From assembly GCF_023369855.1 (NCBI RefSeq), contig NZ_JAMBPP010000007.1, positions 173,486-237,485 of the forward strand: a stretch of DNA of 64,000 nt, in the 5' to 3' direction. This DNA is from Actinotalea alkalitolerans (GTDB lineage: Bacteria; Actinomycetota; Actinomycetes; Actinomycetales; Cellulomonadaceae). This document shows, piece after piece, positions 28,336-36,552 of the stretch (position 1 is the stretch's first letter; the number at the start of each line of letters is the position of its first letter). The translations under genes were made by a program, and so were the position numbers. The notes below the pieces were generated by a model, which saw only the letters and a list, made by a program, of their open reading frames with translations, did no database searches and was not told the DNA's origin.

Positions 28336-28842
28336 ATGCCCCCAGGACGAGCACGCTCCGTGCGCCGCCCCGGTCCGCTGGCTGCGCTGGCGGTCCTCGT
28401 GGCGGTGCTCGGTGCGGGCACGCTGCTGGTCCAGCAGGGTGCGGTCCTGGTGCACCAGTGCGTGGTCGGTGACGGACTCGCGGGCCGGCTCGGCCTGAGC
28501 CTGGCTCTGCTGCGCGCGGGTGGGGAGTGCCCGGCAGGCACCCTCGCGATCGGCGGTGAGGGCACCCGGGTGATGGGTGTCGTCGTCGTCGTGGCCCTGC
28601 CCGTCCTGCTGGCCCACCTGGTCGCCGCTGGCCTGGGTGTCGGCCTCGGCTCCCGGCTGCGGGCTGTGGCCGCGGCGGCCGTGTCCGTGCTCGGGTCGAT
28701 CGCGCCGCGGCTCCCGGTGCGCGTCGAGGTCCACCTGCGGGCGGCCCACCCGGTCCTCTGGGCCCGTTCGACCCGAAGGGGCGCGTCGAGCGTCCTGGTC
28801 TCGCCCTGGCGGCGCGGTCCTCCGGTGCTCCTGCCGGCCTGA
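28336..28842 (+). CDS. Hypothetical membrane protein
   Basis: The 168-residue product has two predicted transmembrane helices (about residues 13-38 and 75-100) with a loop between them that carries two cysteines (HQCVVGDG and GGECPAG), which may pair outside the cell. The C-terminal 65 residues are basic and rich in A/V/R. I do not recognise a family. It lies between the kinase gene and the MauE-DsbA pair on the same strand, and the cysteine pair fits a redox neighbourhood, but this is only context. Confidence 0.6.
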   Translation: MPPGRARSVRRPGPLAALAVLVAVLGAGTLLVQQGAVLVHQCVVGDGLAGRLGLSLALLRAGGECPAGTLAIGGEGTRVMGVVVVVALPVLLAHLVAAGLGVGLGSRLRAVAAAAVSVLGSIAPRLPVRVEVHLRAAHPVLWARSTRRGASSVLVSPWRRGPPVLLPA

Positions 28843-28889
28843 CCCCGTCCGTCACCTCCGTGCCGGGCGCCCCGACCTGAGGAGACGTA

Positions 28890-29510
28890 GTGGCACCGAC
28901 CCTGGGCGGCACCTCCGCCCCGCACGACCCCCGCCCGAACGACATGACCGCGCGCGACGCGCTGGCGTCGCCGGACGCCGACCACGCCCTTCCCGACGGC
29001 GGCGAGCCCACGACCACGACGCCCGCCGCCGACGCGTGGCGGCGGTGGCAGCCGTGGTTCTCGACCGTGCTCAGGCTCGGCCTGGCAGGCGTGGCCCTGG
29101 CCGCCGGGCTGCTCAAGATCGGCGACCTGCCCGGCAGCGTCCGGGCGACCCGCGCGTACGAGCTGCTGCCCGAGGTCCTGGTGGCCCCGGTCGGCATGGC
29201 CCTGCCGATGATCGAGATCATCATCGGGTTGCTGCTGCTGCTCGGGCTGTTCACGCGGCTCTCGGCCCTGGCCTTCGGCGCGCTGATGGTCGCGTTCACC
29301 ATCGCGATCGCGTCGGCGTGGGCACGGGGCCTTGCCATCGACTGCGGTTGCTTCGGCGGCGGCGGACCGATCGACCCGAGCGAGACGGTGTACCTGCAGG
29401 AGATCCTGCGGGACCTCGCGTTCGTGGCCGGCGCGGCGCTGCTCATGGCGTGGCCGCGCTCACGCCTCTCCCTGGACCGCCCGCTCGGCCTCGAGCCGAC
29501 GGCCCGCTGA
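28890..29510 (+). CDS. MauE/DoxX-like redox membrane protein
   Basis: The 206-residue product starts at a GTG with GGAGAC upstream. After a hydrophilic N-terminus of about 55 residues, four transmembrane helices follow in the MauE/DoxX pattern (LGLAGVALAAGLLKIGDLP opens the first). The motif IDCGCFGGGG after helix three supplies two cysteines separated by one residue, as in MauE-type proteins that pass electrons for disulfide chemistry. It is followed 58 bases later by a DsbA-like gene, so the two probably form an extracytoplasmic thiol redox pair (inference). Confidence 0.85.
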   Translation: MAPTLGGTSAPHDPRPNDMTARDALASPDADHALPDGGEPTTTTPAADAWRRWQPWFSTVLRLGLAGVALAAGLLKIGDLPGSVRATRAYELLPEVLVAPVGMALPMIEIIIGLLLLLGLFTRLSALAFGALMVAFTIAIASAWARGLAIDCGCFGGGGPIDPSETVYLQEILRDLAFVAGAALLMAWPRSRLSLDRPLGLEPTAR

Positions 29511-29568
29511 CCCTCGAGGGGTGCCGACCCCTCCGCACGCACTCCCACACACCACTGGAAGGACGCCC

Positions 29569-30408
29569 ATGTCCACCGCACCACGCACCACGAAGGCTGA
29601 CCGACGCGAGGAGGCCCGGGTCGCAGCCCTGCGCCTGCGCGAGGAGCAGCAGCGCGCCGCACGGCGCCAGCGCACCATCGTCATCGGGGCGCTCGTCGCC
29701 GGCCTGGCCGGCCTGGCCGTCCTGGTCACCATCATCCTGGGTCAGGCGAACGCCTCGCCGATCGAGGACGTCGCCCGGCCGGCCGGGTCGACGTTGTCCG
29801 GGGCCATCCCCGTCGGTCAGGAGGGCATCGCCGGGCGGACCGACGGCACCGATCCTGACGCCGTGGTCGTGAGCGTCTACTCCGATTTCCTCTGCCCCTA
29901 CTGCGCGCTCTTCGAGGAGCTCGGCGGGCCGGTCCTCGACGAGTACCGCGAGGCGGGCGACATCGTCGTGGAGTACCACCCGGTCTCGATCCTGGACCGT
30001 GAGTCGGCGGGCTCGGTCTACTCGACCCGCGCGGCGGTCACGGTGGCGTTCGTGGCAGACCAGGCCCCCGAGGCCTTCGTCGAGCTCAACCAGCTGCTCA
30101 TGGCGAACCAGCCCGCCGAGGGGGTCGTCGGGCTCACCGACGAGCAGATGGCCGACCTCGCCCGGCAGGCCGGGGTGCCCGAGGAGGTCGCCGCGCAGAT
30201 CGCCGCGGGCGAGCACCTGGGGGACGGGACCGCGGGCGACGCACCGGCCTTCACGCCGTGGGTGAGGGCTGCGACCGAGCAGGCCTCCAAGGACCTGGGC
30301 CGCCTGCAGACCCCGACGATCCTGATCGACGGCGAGCCCCTGGACGAGTCCGTCGACTGGCGTGAGGAGGGTCGGCTCGCCGAGGCGATCGACGCTGCCC
30401 GCGGCTGA
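29569..30408 (+). CDS. Membrane-anchored DsbA-like thioredoxin-fold protein
   Basis: The 279-residue product has a charged coiled N-terminus (about residues 8-35), one transmembrane helix (about residues 36-60) and an exported thioredoxin-fold domain with active site CPYC (Cys109 and Cys112) in DFLCPYCALF. The cis-proline loop is LQTPTILIDG. This matches the DsbA/DSBA-like thioredoxin_4 family that makes or isomerises disulfides outside the membrane. The ATG at 29569 has GGAAGGA ahead. It lies in tandem with the MauE-like gene and ends before a GC-rich hairpin. Confidence 0.88.
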   Translation: MSTAPRTTKADRREEARVAALRLREEQQRAARRQRTIVIGALVAGLAGLAVLVTIILGQANASPIEDVARPAGSTLSGAIPVGQEGIAGRTDGTDPDAVVVSVYSDFLCPYCALFEELGGPVLDEYREAGDIVVEYHPVSILDRESAGSVYSTRAAVTVAFVADQAPEAFVELNQLLMANQPAEGVVGLTDEQMADLARQAGVPEEVAAQIAAGEHLGDGTAGDAPAFTPWVRAATEQASKDLGRLQTPTILIDGEPLDESVDWREEGRLAEAIDAARG

Positions 30409-30432
30409 TCCCCGGTCGGCACCGCACGGTCG

Positions 30433-30469
30433 CGGGCCCGGGCGCGGCGAGCTGCCGTCCCCGGGCCCG
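30433..30469 (+). terminator. GC-rich hairpin after the DsbA-like gene
   Basis: CGGGCCCGGG (30433-30442) pairs with CCCGGGCCCG (30460-30469). It lies 25 bases after the stop codon and before the tRNA gene. No T tract is present. Confidence 0.5.
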
Positions 30470-30547
30470 GGCCGCGTGACCCCGCCCTGCCGTGCGCGAC
30501 CGCTCTGGCAGACTGGTCGCGCGCAGCCCTCGCAGCGGGGCCCGCAG

Positions 30548-30619
30548 GCCGCCTTAGCTCAGTGGTAGAGCTCCCGCCTTGTAAGCGGACGGTCGTCGGT
30601 TCGAATCCGACAGGCGGCT
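30548..30619 (+). tRNA. tRNA-Thr (anticodon TGT)
   Basis: The acceptor stem pairs GCCGCCT with AGGCGGC, followed by discriminator T; the CCA end is not encoded. The D arm is GCTC/GAGC, the anticodon loop CTTGTAA places TGT at 30580-30582, and the T arm is GTCGG-TTCGAAT-CCGAC. The outermost anticodon-stem pair is a C-A mismatch in this reading. TGT reads ACA and other ACN codons. Confidence 0.95.
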
Positions 30620-30630
30620 CGCACACGACC

Positions 30631-30667
30631 ACGGCGCGGCCCCCGAGATCACCGGGGACCGCGCCGT
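30631..30667. terminator. Hairpin between tRNA-Thr and the phosphodiesterase gene
   Basis: ACGGCGCGG (30631-30639) pairs with CCGCGCCGT (30659-30667), with CCCC/GGGG extending the stem inside. It starts 12 bases after the tRNA and lies 30 bases beyond the convergent stop codon, so it can serve both. Confidence 0.7.
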
Positions 30668-30696
30668 CGTCGTCCTCCCGGCCCGCGAGGTCGGAC

Positions 30697-31443
30697 TCAG
30701 GCCACCGGTGCCGGGGTGCGGGCGGCGAGCCAACCGGCGAGACGGTCGGGTCGGTCGGTGATGATCGCGTCGACGCCGAAGGCCATCGCCGCGGCCCAGT
30801 GCTCGGGCTCGTCGAGGGTCCACACCATGACCTGCAGGCCGGCGGCGTGCAGCCGGTCCACCAGGTCCGGGTGCTGCACCAGGAGCAGGCCGTGCGGGTT
30901 GCACGTCACGACCCCGAGGTCCTGGCAACGGTCGACGAGGTCGTGCGGTGCCTCGAGGACCAGGAGCCCGCGACGCAGCCCGGGGGCCGCCTCGCGCAGC
31001 GCGGCGACCGTCTCGGGCCAGAAGCTCTGCACGACCACCCGGTCGGCCAGTCCCGCGTCGGTCACGGGGTCGGTCACCCGACGCGCCTGCTCGACGGTCC
31101 ACGCGCCCTTGACCTCCAGCAGGAGGTCCATGCCTGGGCGGGTGAGCAGGAGGTCGAGCACCTCGGTGAGCGTCGGGACCCGCTGGCCGACGAACGCCGG
31201 GGCGAACCACCCGCCGGCGTCCAGGGACCGCACCCGGTCCAGGTCGGTGCTCGCGACGGCGCCGAAGCCGTCGGTGGTGGCGTCCAGGGTCTCGTCGTGG
31301 ATGACCACCACCTGGCCGTCCGCGGTGAGCTGCACGTCGATCTCGATCGCCCCCGCGCCGGCCCGCCACGCCGCCTCGAACGCCGCCAGGGTGTTCTGCG
31401 GCGCGACGGACGAGTTGCCGCGGTGGGCGACGACCAGCGTCAC
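30697..31443 (-). CDS. Glycerophosphodiester phosphodiesterase
   Basis: This 248-residue enzyme hydrolyses glycerophosphodiesters to glycerol 3-phosphate and an alcohol. The TIM-barrel GDPD motifs are clear: AHRGNSSVAPQNT at the N-terminus, IEIDVQLTADGQVVVIHDETLDATT, and LLEVKG. There is no signal peptide, so it should act in the cytoplasm, like UgpQ. The GTG start overlaps the stop of the binding-protein gene (GTGA), which puts it in one operon with the importer and suggests that the importer brings in glycerophosphodiesters or glycerol 3-phosphate (inference). Confidence 0.92.
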   Translation of the reverse strand: MTLVVAHRGNSSVAPQNTLAAFEAAWRAGAGAIEIDVQLTADGQVVVIHDETLDATTDGFGAVASTDLDRVRSLDAGGWFAPAFVGQRVPTLTEVLDLLLTRPGMDLLLEVKGAWTVEQARRVTDPVTDAGLADRVVVQSFWPETVAALREAAPGLRRGLLVLEAPHDLVDRCQDLGVVTCNPHGLLLVQHPDLVDRLHAAGLQVMVWTLDEPEHWAAAMAFGVDAIITDRPDRLAGWLAARTPAPVA

Positions 31444-32852
31444 AGGTAGGGCTCCACGTTCTCGCGGTAGGCGGTCTCGATGCGCGGGGTGATGGAGCTC
31501 CACGCCTGCTCCGGGTCGGTGCCGCGCAGCACGATCTGCTCGATGCCCTCGCTGAGCAGCTGGTCCGCCCCGGGGACGAAGACGCGGATCCAGTCCTGGG
31601 AGCGGGCCTTGTCGTTGAGCTGGTCCACGGCCGTGCGGAACTGCGGCGCCTCGGCGTAGACGGCCTGCATCTCGGGTGACTCGATCGCCGAGGTACGGAC
31701 CGGCATGTACCCGGTGTTCTGGGAGAAGTGCGCGGTCTGGTCGGTCTCGGTGAGGAACGCCAGGAAGATCGCCGCGGCGAGCTGCTGCTCGGGCGTGCGG
31801 GAGGACGGGATCGCCAGGCCGGTGCCGCCGGTGGGGGTGCCGCCACCGGCGGGACCGTCGGGCAGGTACGCCGTGCCGACCTCGAACTCCGCGGCGTCGA
31901 GGATCCCCTTGAGCGACCCGGTCGAGCCGATGGTGGCCGCGACGAGGCCTGAGGCGAAGTCGACGGCCGAGTCCTCCGAGACGGTCGCGAGACCGCTGTC
32001 GTGGAACATGTCCCGCAGGAACTCCCCGGCCTCGAGGGCCTCCGGGGTGTCCAGGGTGGTCTCCCACTCGTCGGAGTACTGGCCGCCGTGGCCCCACAGG
32101 ATGTTCTTGAACCACCACGCGGACCAGGACGGCCCGACGGACAGACCCAGCGGGGCCGAGTCCGCGGGGACCTGCTCGGTCAGGGCGTCCTGCCACCCGG
32201 CGAGCTCGGCCCAGGTCTCGGGGCCACGGTCGGGCAGGCCGGCGGCCTGCCACATGTCGGCGTTGTAGTAGAAGAGCGGTGTGGACCGGGCGTACGGCGC
32301 GGCCCAGTGCAGGCCGTCGTACTCGTAGTCGCCGTAGAAGGCCGGGACGTAGTCGTCGACGTCGACCTCGAGGTGCTCGAACACGTCGTCGAGCGGCATG
32401 ATCTGGTCGTTCAGGTGGTAGCGGAACCACCAGACGTCGGAGGAGATCACCAGGTCGGGGAGCTGGTCGGTCTGCGACGCGGCCTGGAAGCGCTGGGCGA
32501 TCTCGTCGTAGTTCGCCCCGGCGGTGACGAGGTTGACGGAGATCTCCGGGTGGGCCTCCTCGAAGCGCTCGACGAGCTCCTTCTCGACCTCTTGCGAACC
32601 ACCGGGGTGGTTGCTCCACCAGGTGATCTCGGAGGCGGGCTCGACCTGTGACCAGTCCACCTCGGTGGCCTGCTCACGGGACTCGGACGAGACGTCCGAG
32701 GCGACGCTCGGACCGGTGCAGGCGGTCAACGTCAGCGCGCCGACGGCGGTCAGGGCGCCGAGCGCGAGGGCCGACGGCCGTCGTGAGCTCGGTCGGTCCA
32801 CCAGGGGGCGGCGGGTGGGCTCGCGGCGGGTCAGCACGGGGCGGGTGGACAC
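31440..32852 (-). CDS. ABC transporter substrate-binding lipoprotein (UgpB-like)
   Basis: The 470-residue product starts at a GTG with GGAGACACC upstream. A basic 27-residue n-region, a hydrophobic stretch and lipobox LTAC (Cys45) mark a lipoprotein. The mature part is a family 1 (carbohydrate/glycerol 3-phosphate) binding protein: ITWWSNHPGGSQEVEKEL, then LFYYNADMWQAAGL and PTGGTGLAIPSS. The operon with a glycerophosphodiester phosphodiesterase favours a glycerol-3-phosphate or glycerophosphodiester ligand over a sugar, but the sequence alone cannot decide. Confidence 0.85.
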   Translation of the reverse strand: MSTRPVLTRREPTRRPLVDRPSSRRPSALALGALTAVGALTLTACTGPSVASDVSSESREQATEVDWSQVEPASEITWWSNHPGGSQEVEKELVERFEEAHPEISVNLVTAGANYDEIAQRFQAASQTDQLPDLVISSDVWWFRYHLNDQIMPLDDVFEHLEVDVDDYVPAFYGDYEYDGLHWAAPYARSTPLFYYNADMWQAAGLPDRGPETWAELAGWQDALTEQVPADSAPLGLSVGPSWSAWWFKNILWGHGGQYSDEWETTLDTPEALEAGEFLRDMFHDSGLATVSEDSAVDFASGLVAATIGSTGSLKGILDAAEFEVGTAYLPDGPAGGGTPTGGTGLAIPSSRTPEQQLAAAIFLAFLTETDQTAHFSQNTGYMPVRTSAIESPEMQAVYAEAPQFRTAVDQLNDKARSQDWIRVFVPGADQLLSEGIEQIVLRGTDPEQAWSSITPRIETAYRENVEPYL

Positions 32853-32968
32853 AGGTGTCTCCTCGGGAGTGCGGGTGGGTGCTCCCGCTCGGTGCGGGGG
32901 CGGGCCGGGCCGGTCGGCCCGGTGGTCTGGGAGGGTCCGGGGCACCGTCGTCGGCCCCGATGCAGGGG

Positions 32969-33904
32969 TCAGCCGGTGACGGCCCCCGTGGTGAGGCCGG
33001 CGACGAGCCGGCGTTGCAGGACGAGGAAGACCAGCAGGATCGGCAGGGTGACCAGGACCGTGGCGGCCAGCAGCATCCCCCAGTCGTTCATGCCGTCGAT
33101 GTTCTGCAGCAGCGTGAGTCCCACGGGCAGGGTCATCTTCTGCGGGTCGTCCACGACGAGGAACGGCCACAGGTAGTCGTTCCACTCGTTGACCACCGCC
33201 ACCAGGCCGACGGCGGCGACGGTCGGCAGGGACATCGGCACGACGAACCGCCACAGCCGCCGCCAGTGCCCCGCGCCGTCGAGCTCGGCCGCCTCCAGGA
33301 CGGAGGCGGGCAGCGTGAGGAAGTGCTGGCGGAACAGGAAGGTGCCGAAGGCGCTCGCGAGCCCGGGGACGAGGATCCCCTGGTAGGTGTTCAGCCAGCC
33401 CAGGCTCGCCACGAAGGAGTAGTTGGGGATGATCGTGATCTGGGGCGGGATCATCAGGGCCGCGATGACCACGAGGAACACGGTGCGCCGGAACGGCACG
33501 TCCAGGAACACCAGCGCGTACGCGCAGCACAGTCCGAGGATGACCTTGAGTCCCGCGCCGACCACCGTGAGCCCCACGCTGTTGAGGAACAGCTGGCCGA
33601 TCGGGATGGTCTGGGCCGCGTTCTGGTAGCTCGTGAGGTCAACTGCCTCGGGGAGCCACTGCAGGGGCAGGCGGTACAGCTCTGCGGGGCGCTTGAGGCT
33701 CGCGAGCACCATCCACAGCAGCGGGGCGCCGAGCACGACCGTCGCCGCCGTCATCGTGACCCAGCCGCCGGCGTCCAGCAGGAGGGTGCGGGGGTCCCGA
33801 CGGCGGCGCCCGGTGCCAGGACGAGGGGGAGCCGCCGTGGGCGGGGTCGGGGTGGTGGCTGGTGCCGTGGTCGCGGCCGGGCGAGGGGAGGTCTGCAGGC
33901 TCAT
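32969..33904 (-). CDS. ABC transporter permease (UgpE-like)
   Basis: The 311-residue permease has six predicted transmembrane helices after a 40-residue T/P/A/R-rich N-terminus. The EAA coupling loop ASVLEAAELDGAGHWRRLWR, with the conserved glycine, marks the MalG/UgpE class. The ATG at 33904 overlaps the stop of the partner permease by four bases. A 116-base gap with a CCGGGCC/GGCCCGG inverted repeat (32905-32922) separates it from the binding-protein gene, which could allow extra expression of the binding protein (inference). Confidence 0.88.
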   Translation of the reverse strand: MSLQTSPRPAATTAPATTPTPPTAAPPRPGTGRRRRDPRTLLLDAGGWVTMTAATVVLGAPLLWMVLASLKRPAELYRLPLQWLPEAVDLTSYQNAAQTIPIGQLFLNSVGLTVVGAGLKVILGLCCAYALVFLDVPFRRTVFLVVIAALMIPPQITIIPNYSFVASLGWLNTYQGILVPGLASAFGTFLFRQHFLTLPASVLEAAELDGAGHWRRLWRFVVPMSLPTVAAVGLVAVVNEWNDYLWPFLVVDDPQKMTLPVGLTLLQNIDGMNDWGMLLAATVLVTLPILLVFLVLQRRLVAGLTTGAVTG

Positions 33905-34887
33905 GCGTAGTGGACCTTCTTCTCGACGTAGCGCAGCTGCAGCGCGGTGACCGTGAGTAGCACGAGGAAGAGCACGGTGGCGCCCGCGGACGCGTAGCCC
34001 GCACGGCCGTTGACGAAGCCCTCCTGGTATATCTGGTACATCAGCGTGGTGGTGCTGCCGAGGGGGCCGCCCGAGGTCATCGAGCGGATGATGTCGAAGG
34101 ACTGGAGCGAGGCGAGCATCATCGTGACCGTGAGGAAGAACGTCGTCGGGGTGAGCAGCGGCAGCACGATCGACCGCAGCGTGCGGGTCGGGCCGGCGCC
34201 GTCCAGCGATGCCGCGTCGCGCAGGTCCTGCGGTACGGACTGGAGCCCGGCCAGGTAGATCAGGGCGACGTACCCGAGGTTCTTCCACAGGTACACCACG
34301 ATGATCATGACCAGGGGCCAGGGCTCGGCGGTGTACCACTGGGGCGAGGCGGCCCCGAACCAGCCGAGCACCGCTGACATCAGCCCGTAGCGCGGGTCGA
34401 AGATGAACAGCCAGAGGATCCCGACGGCGTACCCGGACAGGACGTAGGGGGCGAAGGCCACGGTCCGGGCCAGGCCCCGGCCCGGCAGGCGGCGGTCGAG
34501 CAGCAGCGCGAGCCCGAGGCCCAGCACGAGCGCCCCGCCCACCGTGGTGACCGTGAAGACCGCCGTGGTCGCCAGGACCTGACTGGTCGCAGGGCTGGTG
34601 AACCACTCGACGTAGTTGCCCAGCCCCACGAACCGGGCGACCGGTGACCCGAGGTTCCACTGCATGGTGGAGAGGTAGAAGCTCTCCACGAGCGGTCGGT
34701 ACACGAACAGGGCGAGCAGGGCGACGTTGGGTCCTGCGAGCACCAGGAACCACAGCAGCGCACGGCGTCGGCGCGAGCTCGCCCTGCGCCTCGACCGCGG
34801 ACCGAGTGCGCCGACGGCCGGTGCGGCGCCCGCTGGGTCCGGTACGGCGCGGGGGTCGGGTCCAGGTTGGGCGAGGACGGCGGCCAT
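33901..34887 (-). CDS. ABC transporter permease (UgpA-like)
   Basis: The 328-residue permease has six transmembrane helices after a basic N-terminus. The EAA loop LRDAASLDGAGPTRTLRSI and the first-helix motif FLVLAGPNVALLALFVYRPLVESFYLS, cited only in part here, fit the MalF/UgpA class of sugar and glycerol-3-phosphate importers. The ATG at 34887 has GGAGAG seven bases upstream; the frame continues further up without similarity. It is the first gene of the importer operon and is divergent from an exported-protein gene 565 bases away. Confidence 0.85.
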   Translation of the reverse strand: MAAVLAQPGPDPRAVPDPAGAAPAVGALGPRSRRRASSRRRRALLWFLVLAGPNVALLALFVYRPLVESFYLSTMQWNLGSPVARFVGLGNYVEWFTSPATSQVLATTAVFTVTTVGGALVLGLGLALLLDRRLPGRGLARTVAFAPYVLSGYAVGILWLFIFDPRYGLMSAVLGWFGAASPQWYTAEPWPLVMIIVVYLWKNLGYVALIYLAGLQSVPQDLRDAASLDGAGPTRTLRSIVLPLLTPTTFFLTVTMMLASLQSFDIIRSMTSGGPLGSTTTLMYQIYQEGFVNGRAGYASAGATVLFLVLLTVTALQLRYVEKKVHYA

Positions 34888-35452
34888 GGGCTCTCCGGGC
34901 GACGAGCGGTGCTGCGCCGGACGGCGCAGGCGGGGCACCGGGTGGTGCACCGGGTCCTGCCGGGGGTGGTGCCACCGGTCCGGACCGTGAGCGAACGTAG
35001 CCCGGCGACGAGGGCGAGAAGCCTGGTCCGCGACGGCGTTGCCGAAGGGTTGGCGCAACGTTCACGTGGTTCTCGGGGGGTTCAGGCGCGGGTCGCCAGA
35101 GTGGCGTCGAGGGTTCATCGGGGCGTGGCCGACGGTTCGCGGCAGCCGACGACGTGGTGTGCTGGCTGTGGTCGCGCGACCATGGTCATCACTGCCCCGG
35201 CATACCCCGCGCGGTATGCCCGCTTTGCCCTAGGTCGAGCGGGTGAAATCGGTGTGAAAGCACAGGTCGGTGGCGACAGTCCGCGAATTCTGCGGGTTCG
35301 GACCGCAACACTGGGGCTGCCCTCCTGGAGTGTCGCCCGGCCTACCCAGCCGGACGGCGTCAGGTGGGCGAGCCGGCCCCCACCGGTTCGGCACGTCCCC
35401 CCCGTCAGGCGACCCCCCGGTCGCCGAACCACCCGACCTCGAAGGACCCCTC
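34888..35452. other. Long intergenic region between the importer operon and the exported-protein gene
   Basis: This 565-base gap is the longest in the window. I see no convincing gene; its open frames lack family features. It should hold divergent promoters. It contains a near-perfect palindrome at 35199-35220, a second possible stem pairing GTCCG with CGGAC around 35280-35303, and a ribosome site GAAGGA before the ATG at 35453. GEMM-type riboswitch hallmarks (GGGACGCAAAGCC, GGGTTACCG) are absent here. Confidence 0.6.
35199..35220. promoter_or_regulatory. Palindromic candidate operator
   Basis: GGCATACC (35199-35206) and GGTATGCC (35213-35220) form an 8+8 inverted repeat around CCGCGC. The AT-containing arms stand out in this GC-rich region. 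It lies about 310 bases before the importer operon start and 233 bases before the exported-protein start, and could bind a LacI- or TetR-type regulator. Confidence 0.45.
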
Positions 35453-35848
35453 ATGGCTTCCACGCGCCGCAAGTCCGCCGCCCTCGCCCTCGCCGTCGTC
35501 GGCGTCGCCGGGCTGACCCTGGCCTCCGCCGCCCAGCTGAACGTCAACAGCGCCTCGCTCGGCGCGGGCACCGACATCGTCGCGGCGTGCGACGACGACG
35601 GCATCGACGTGACCTTCACCAACGGGTACTCGGCCGACGAGGCGACCTACCTGACGTCGGCCGTCACGCTCGGTGACGTCGCGACCGCGTGCGTGGGCAA
35701 CGACCTGCGGATCACCCTCGCCGATGCTGACGGGGCCTCGCTCGCCGAGATCACCACCACGGTCGCTGCGGGCGGGCCCGCCTACTCGCTGACGTCGGCA
35801 GTCGACGCCGAGCTGGTCGAGAGCGTCTCCGTCGTCATCTCCGGCTGA
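35453..35848 (+). CDS. Small exported Cys-pair protein A (possible SipW-type substrate)
   Basis: The 131-residue product has a signal sequence (RRKSAALALAVVGVAGLTLA) ending near ASAAQLNVNS. The mature part, about 100 residues, reads as an all-beta domain with Cys46 and Cys80, 34 residues apart, that may form a disulfide. It is paralogous to the 38612 product: both share the cysteine spacing, a following G-x-D, LAEIT and a closing VSVV strand. A signal-peptidase gene of the SipW/ER type starts 28 bases downstream, and the signal resembles the SipW-cognate class. I know no established function. Confidence 0.8.
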   Translation: MASTRRKSAALALAVVGVAGLTLASAAQLNVNSASLGAGTDIVAACDDDGIDVTFTNGYSADEATYLTSAVTLGDVATACVGNDLRITLADADGASLAEITTTVAAGGPAYSLTSAVDAELVESVSVVISG

Positions 35849-35876
35849 CCCGACCGTCCGCTCGACCGACGTCCGG

Positions 35877-36491
35877 ATGGGCGCCACCGACAGCGCACGA
35901 CCGGCCGACGTGACCTGGTCACGTCGGCTGGTCGGTGCTGCCTCGAGCATCGTGTGGGTGGTGGGCGCGCTGGTGGTCGGCTGGTTCCTGTGGCCCAGCT
36001 CGCTCGGTGGCTGCACGACCCTGACGATCGTCTCGGGGCGCTCGATGGAGCCCACGTACGTCACGGGTGACCTGGTGGTCTCCCGCTGCGGGCAGGTCGA
36101 GGTCGGCGACGTGATCGTCTACAGCCCCCCGAACGTCGGTGGCGCCCGCGTGATCCACCGGATCATCGGCGGCGACGAGGCCGGCTGGGTCGTCCAGGGA
36201 GACAACAACGACTTCCTGGACCCCTGGATGCCCGTCGCGCAGGACATCCACGGCTCGGCGGTGCTGCACCTGCCCCAGGTCGGGCGGTTCGCCTCGATCC
36301 TGCTCAGTCCGCTCACCTGGGTCTCGCTGATGGTCGTGGCGCTCGCCGTGATCGTCTGGCCCGGACGAGAGACGCAGGACCTGGCGCACAGCCCTGAGTC
36401 GGGCGACGATCCCGCACCGGAGCCCGACGTCGTCCCCGACGAGGACCTCCTGCAGGGCCTCGGTGCGGCACCTGCCGCACCGCACTCCTAG
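35877..36491 (+). CDS. Signal peptidase I, SipW/ER type (S26B)
   Basis: This membrane protease removes signal peptides. The 204-residue product has an N-terminal membrane segment (about residues 20-40), catalytic Ser56 in SGRSMEP, and His94 in RVIHRI where ordinary bacterial signal peptidases have lysine. A Ser-His pair marks the S26B (SipW/archaeal/ER) class. GDNND follows, and a second membrane segment lies near residues 140-160, then an acidic tail. In Bacillus SipW processes biofilm matrix proteins (family knowledge); here it lies between two exported-protein genes, its likely substrates (inference). Confidence 0.88.
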   Translation: MGATDSARPADVTWSRRLVGAASSIVWVVGALVVGWFLWPSSLGGCTTLTIVSGRSMEPTYVTGDLVVSRCGQVEVGDVIVYSPPNVGGARVIHRIIGGDEAGWVVQGDNNDFLDPWMPVAQDIHGSAVLHLPQVGRFASILLSPLTWVSLMVVALAVIVWPGRETQDLAHSPESGDDPAPEPDVVPDEDLLQGLGAAPAAPHS

Positions 36492-36552
36492 CCCGACCCC
36501 GTTCCCCGCACCTGCCGTCGCACCGCAGCCCGAGCCGCGAGAGGAGTGCCCT

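Noticed and set aside
26434..29662. Very long minus-strand frames (771 and 882 codons) opposite the kinase and MauE genes
   Set aside because: They are proline/arginine/histidine-rich with no domains and are antisense to genes with clear motifs.
35221..35340. Possible second riboswitch (cobalamin- or GEMM-like) before exported protein A
   Set aside because: Neither the GEMM blocks GGGACGCAAAGCC and GGGTTACCG nor a B12 box is present; only short, unconvincing stems are seen.
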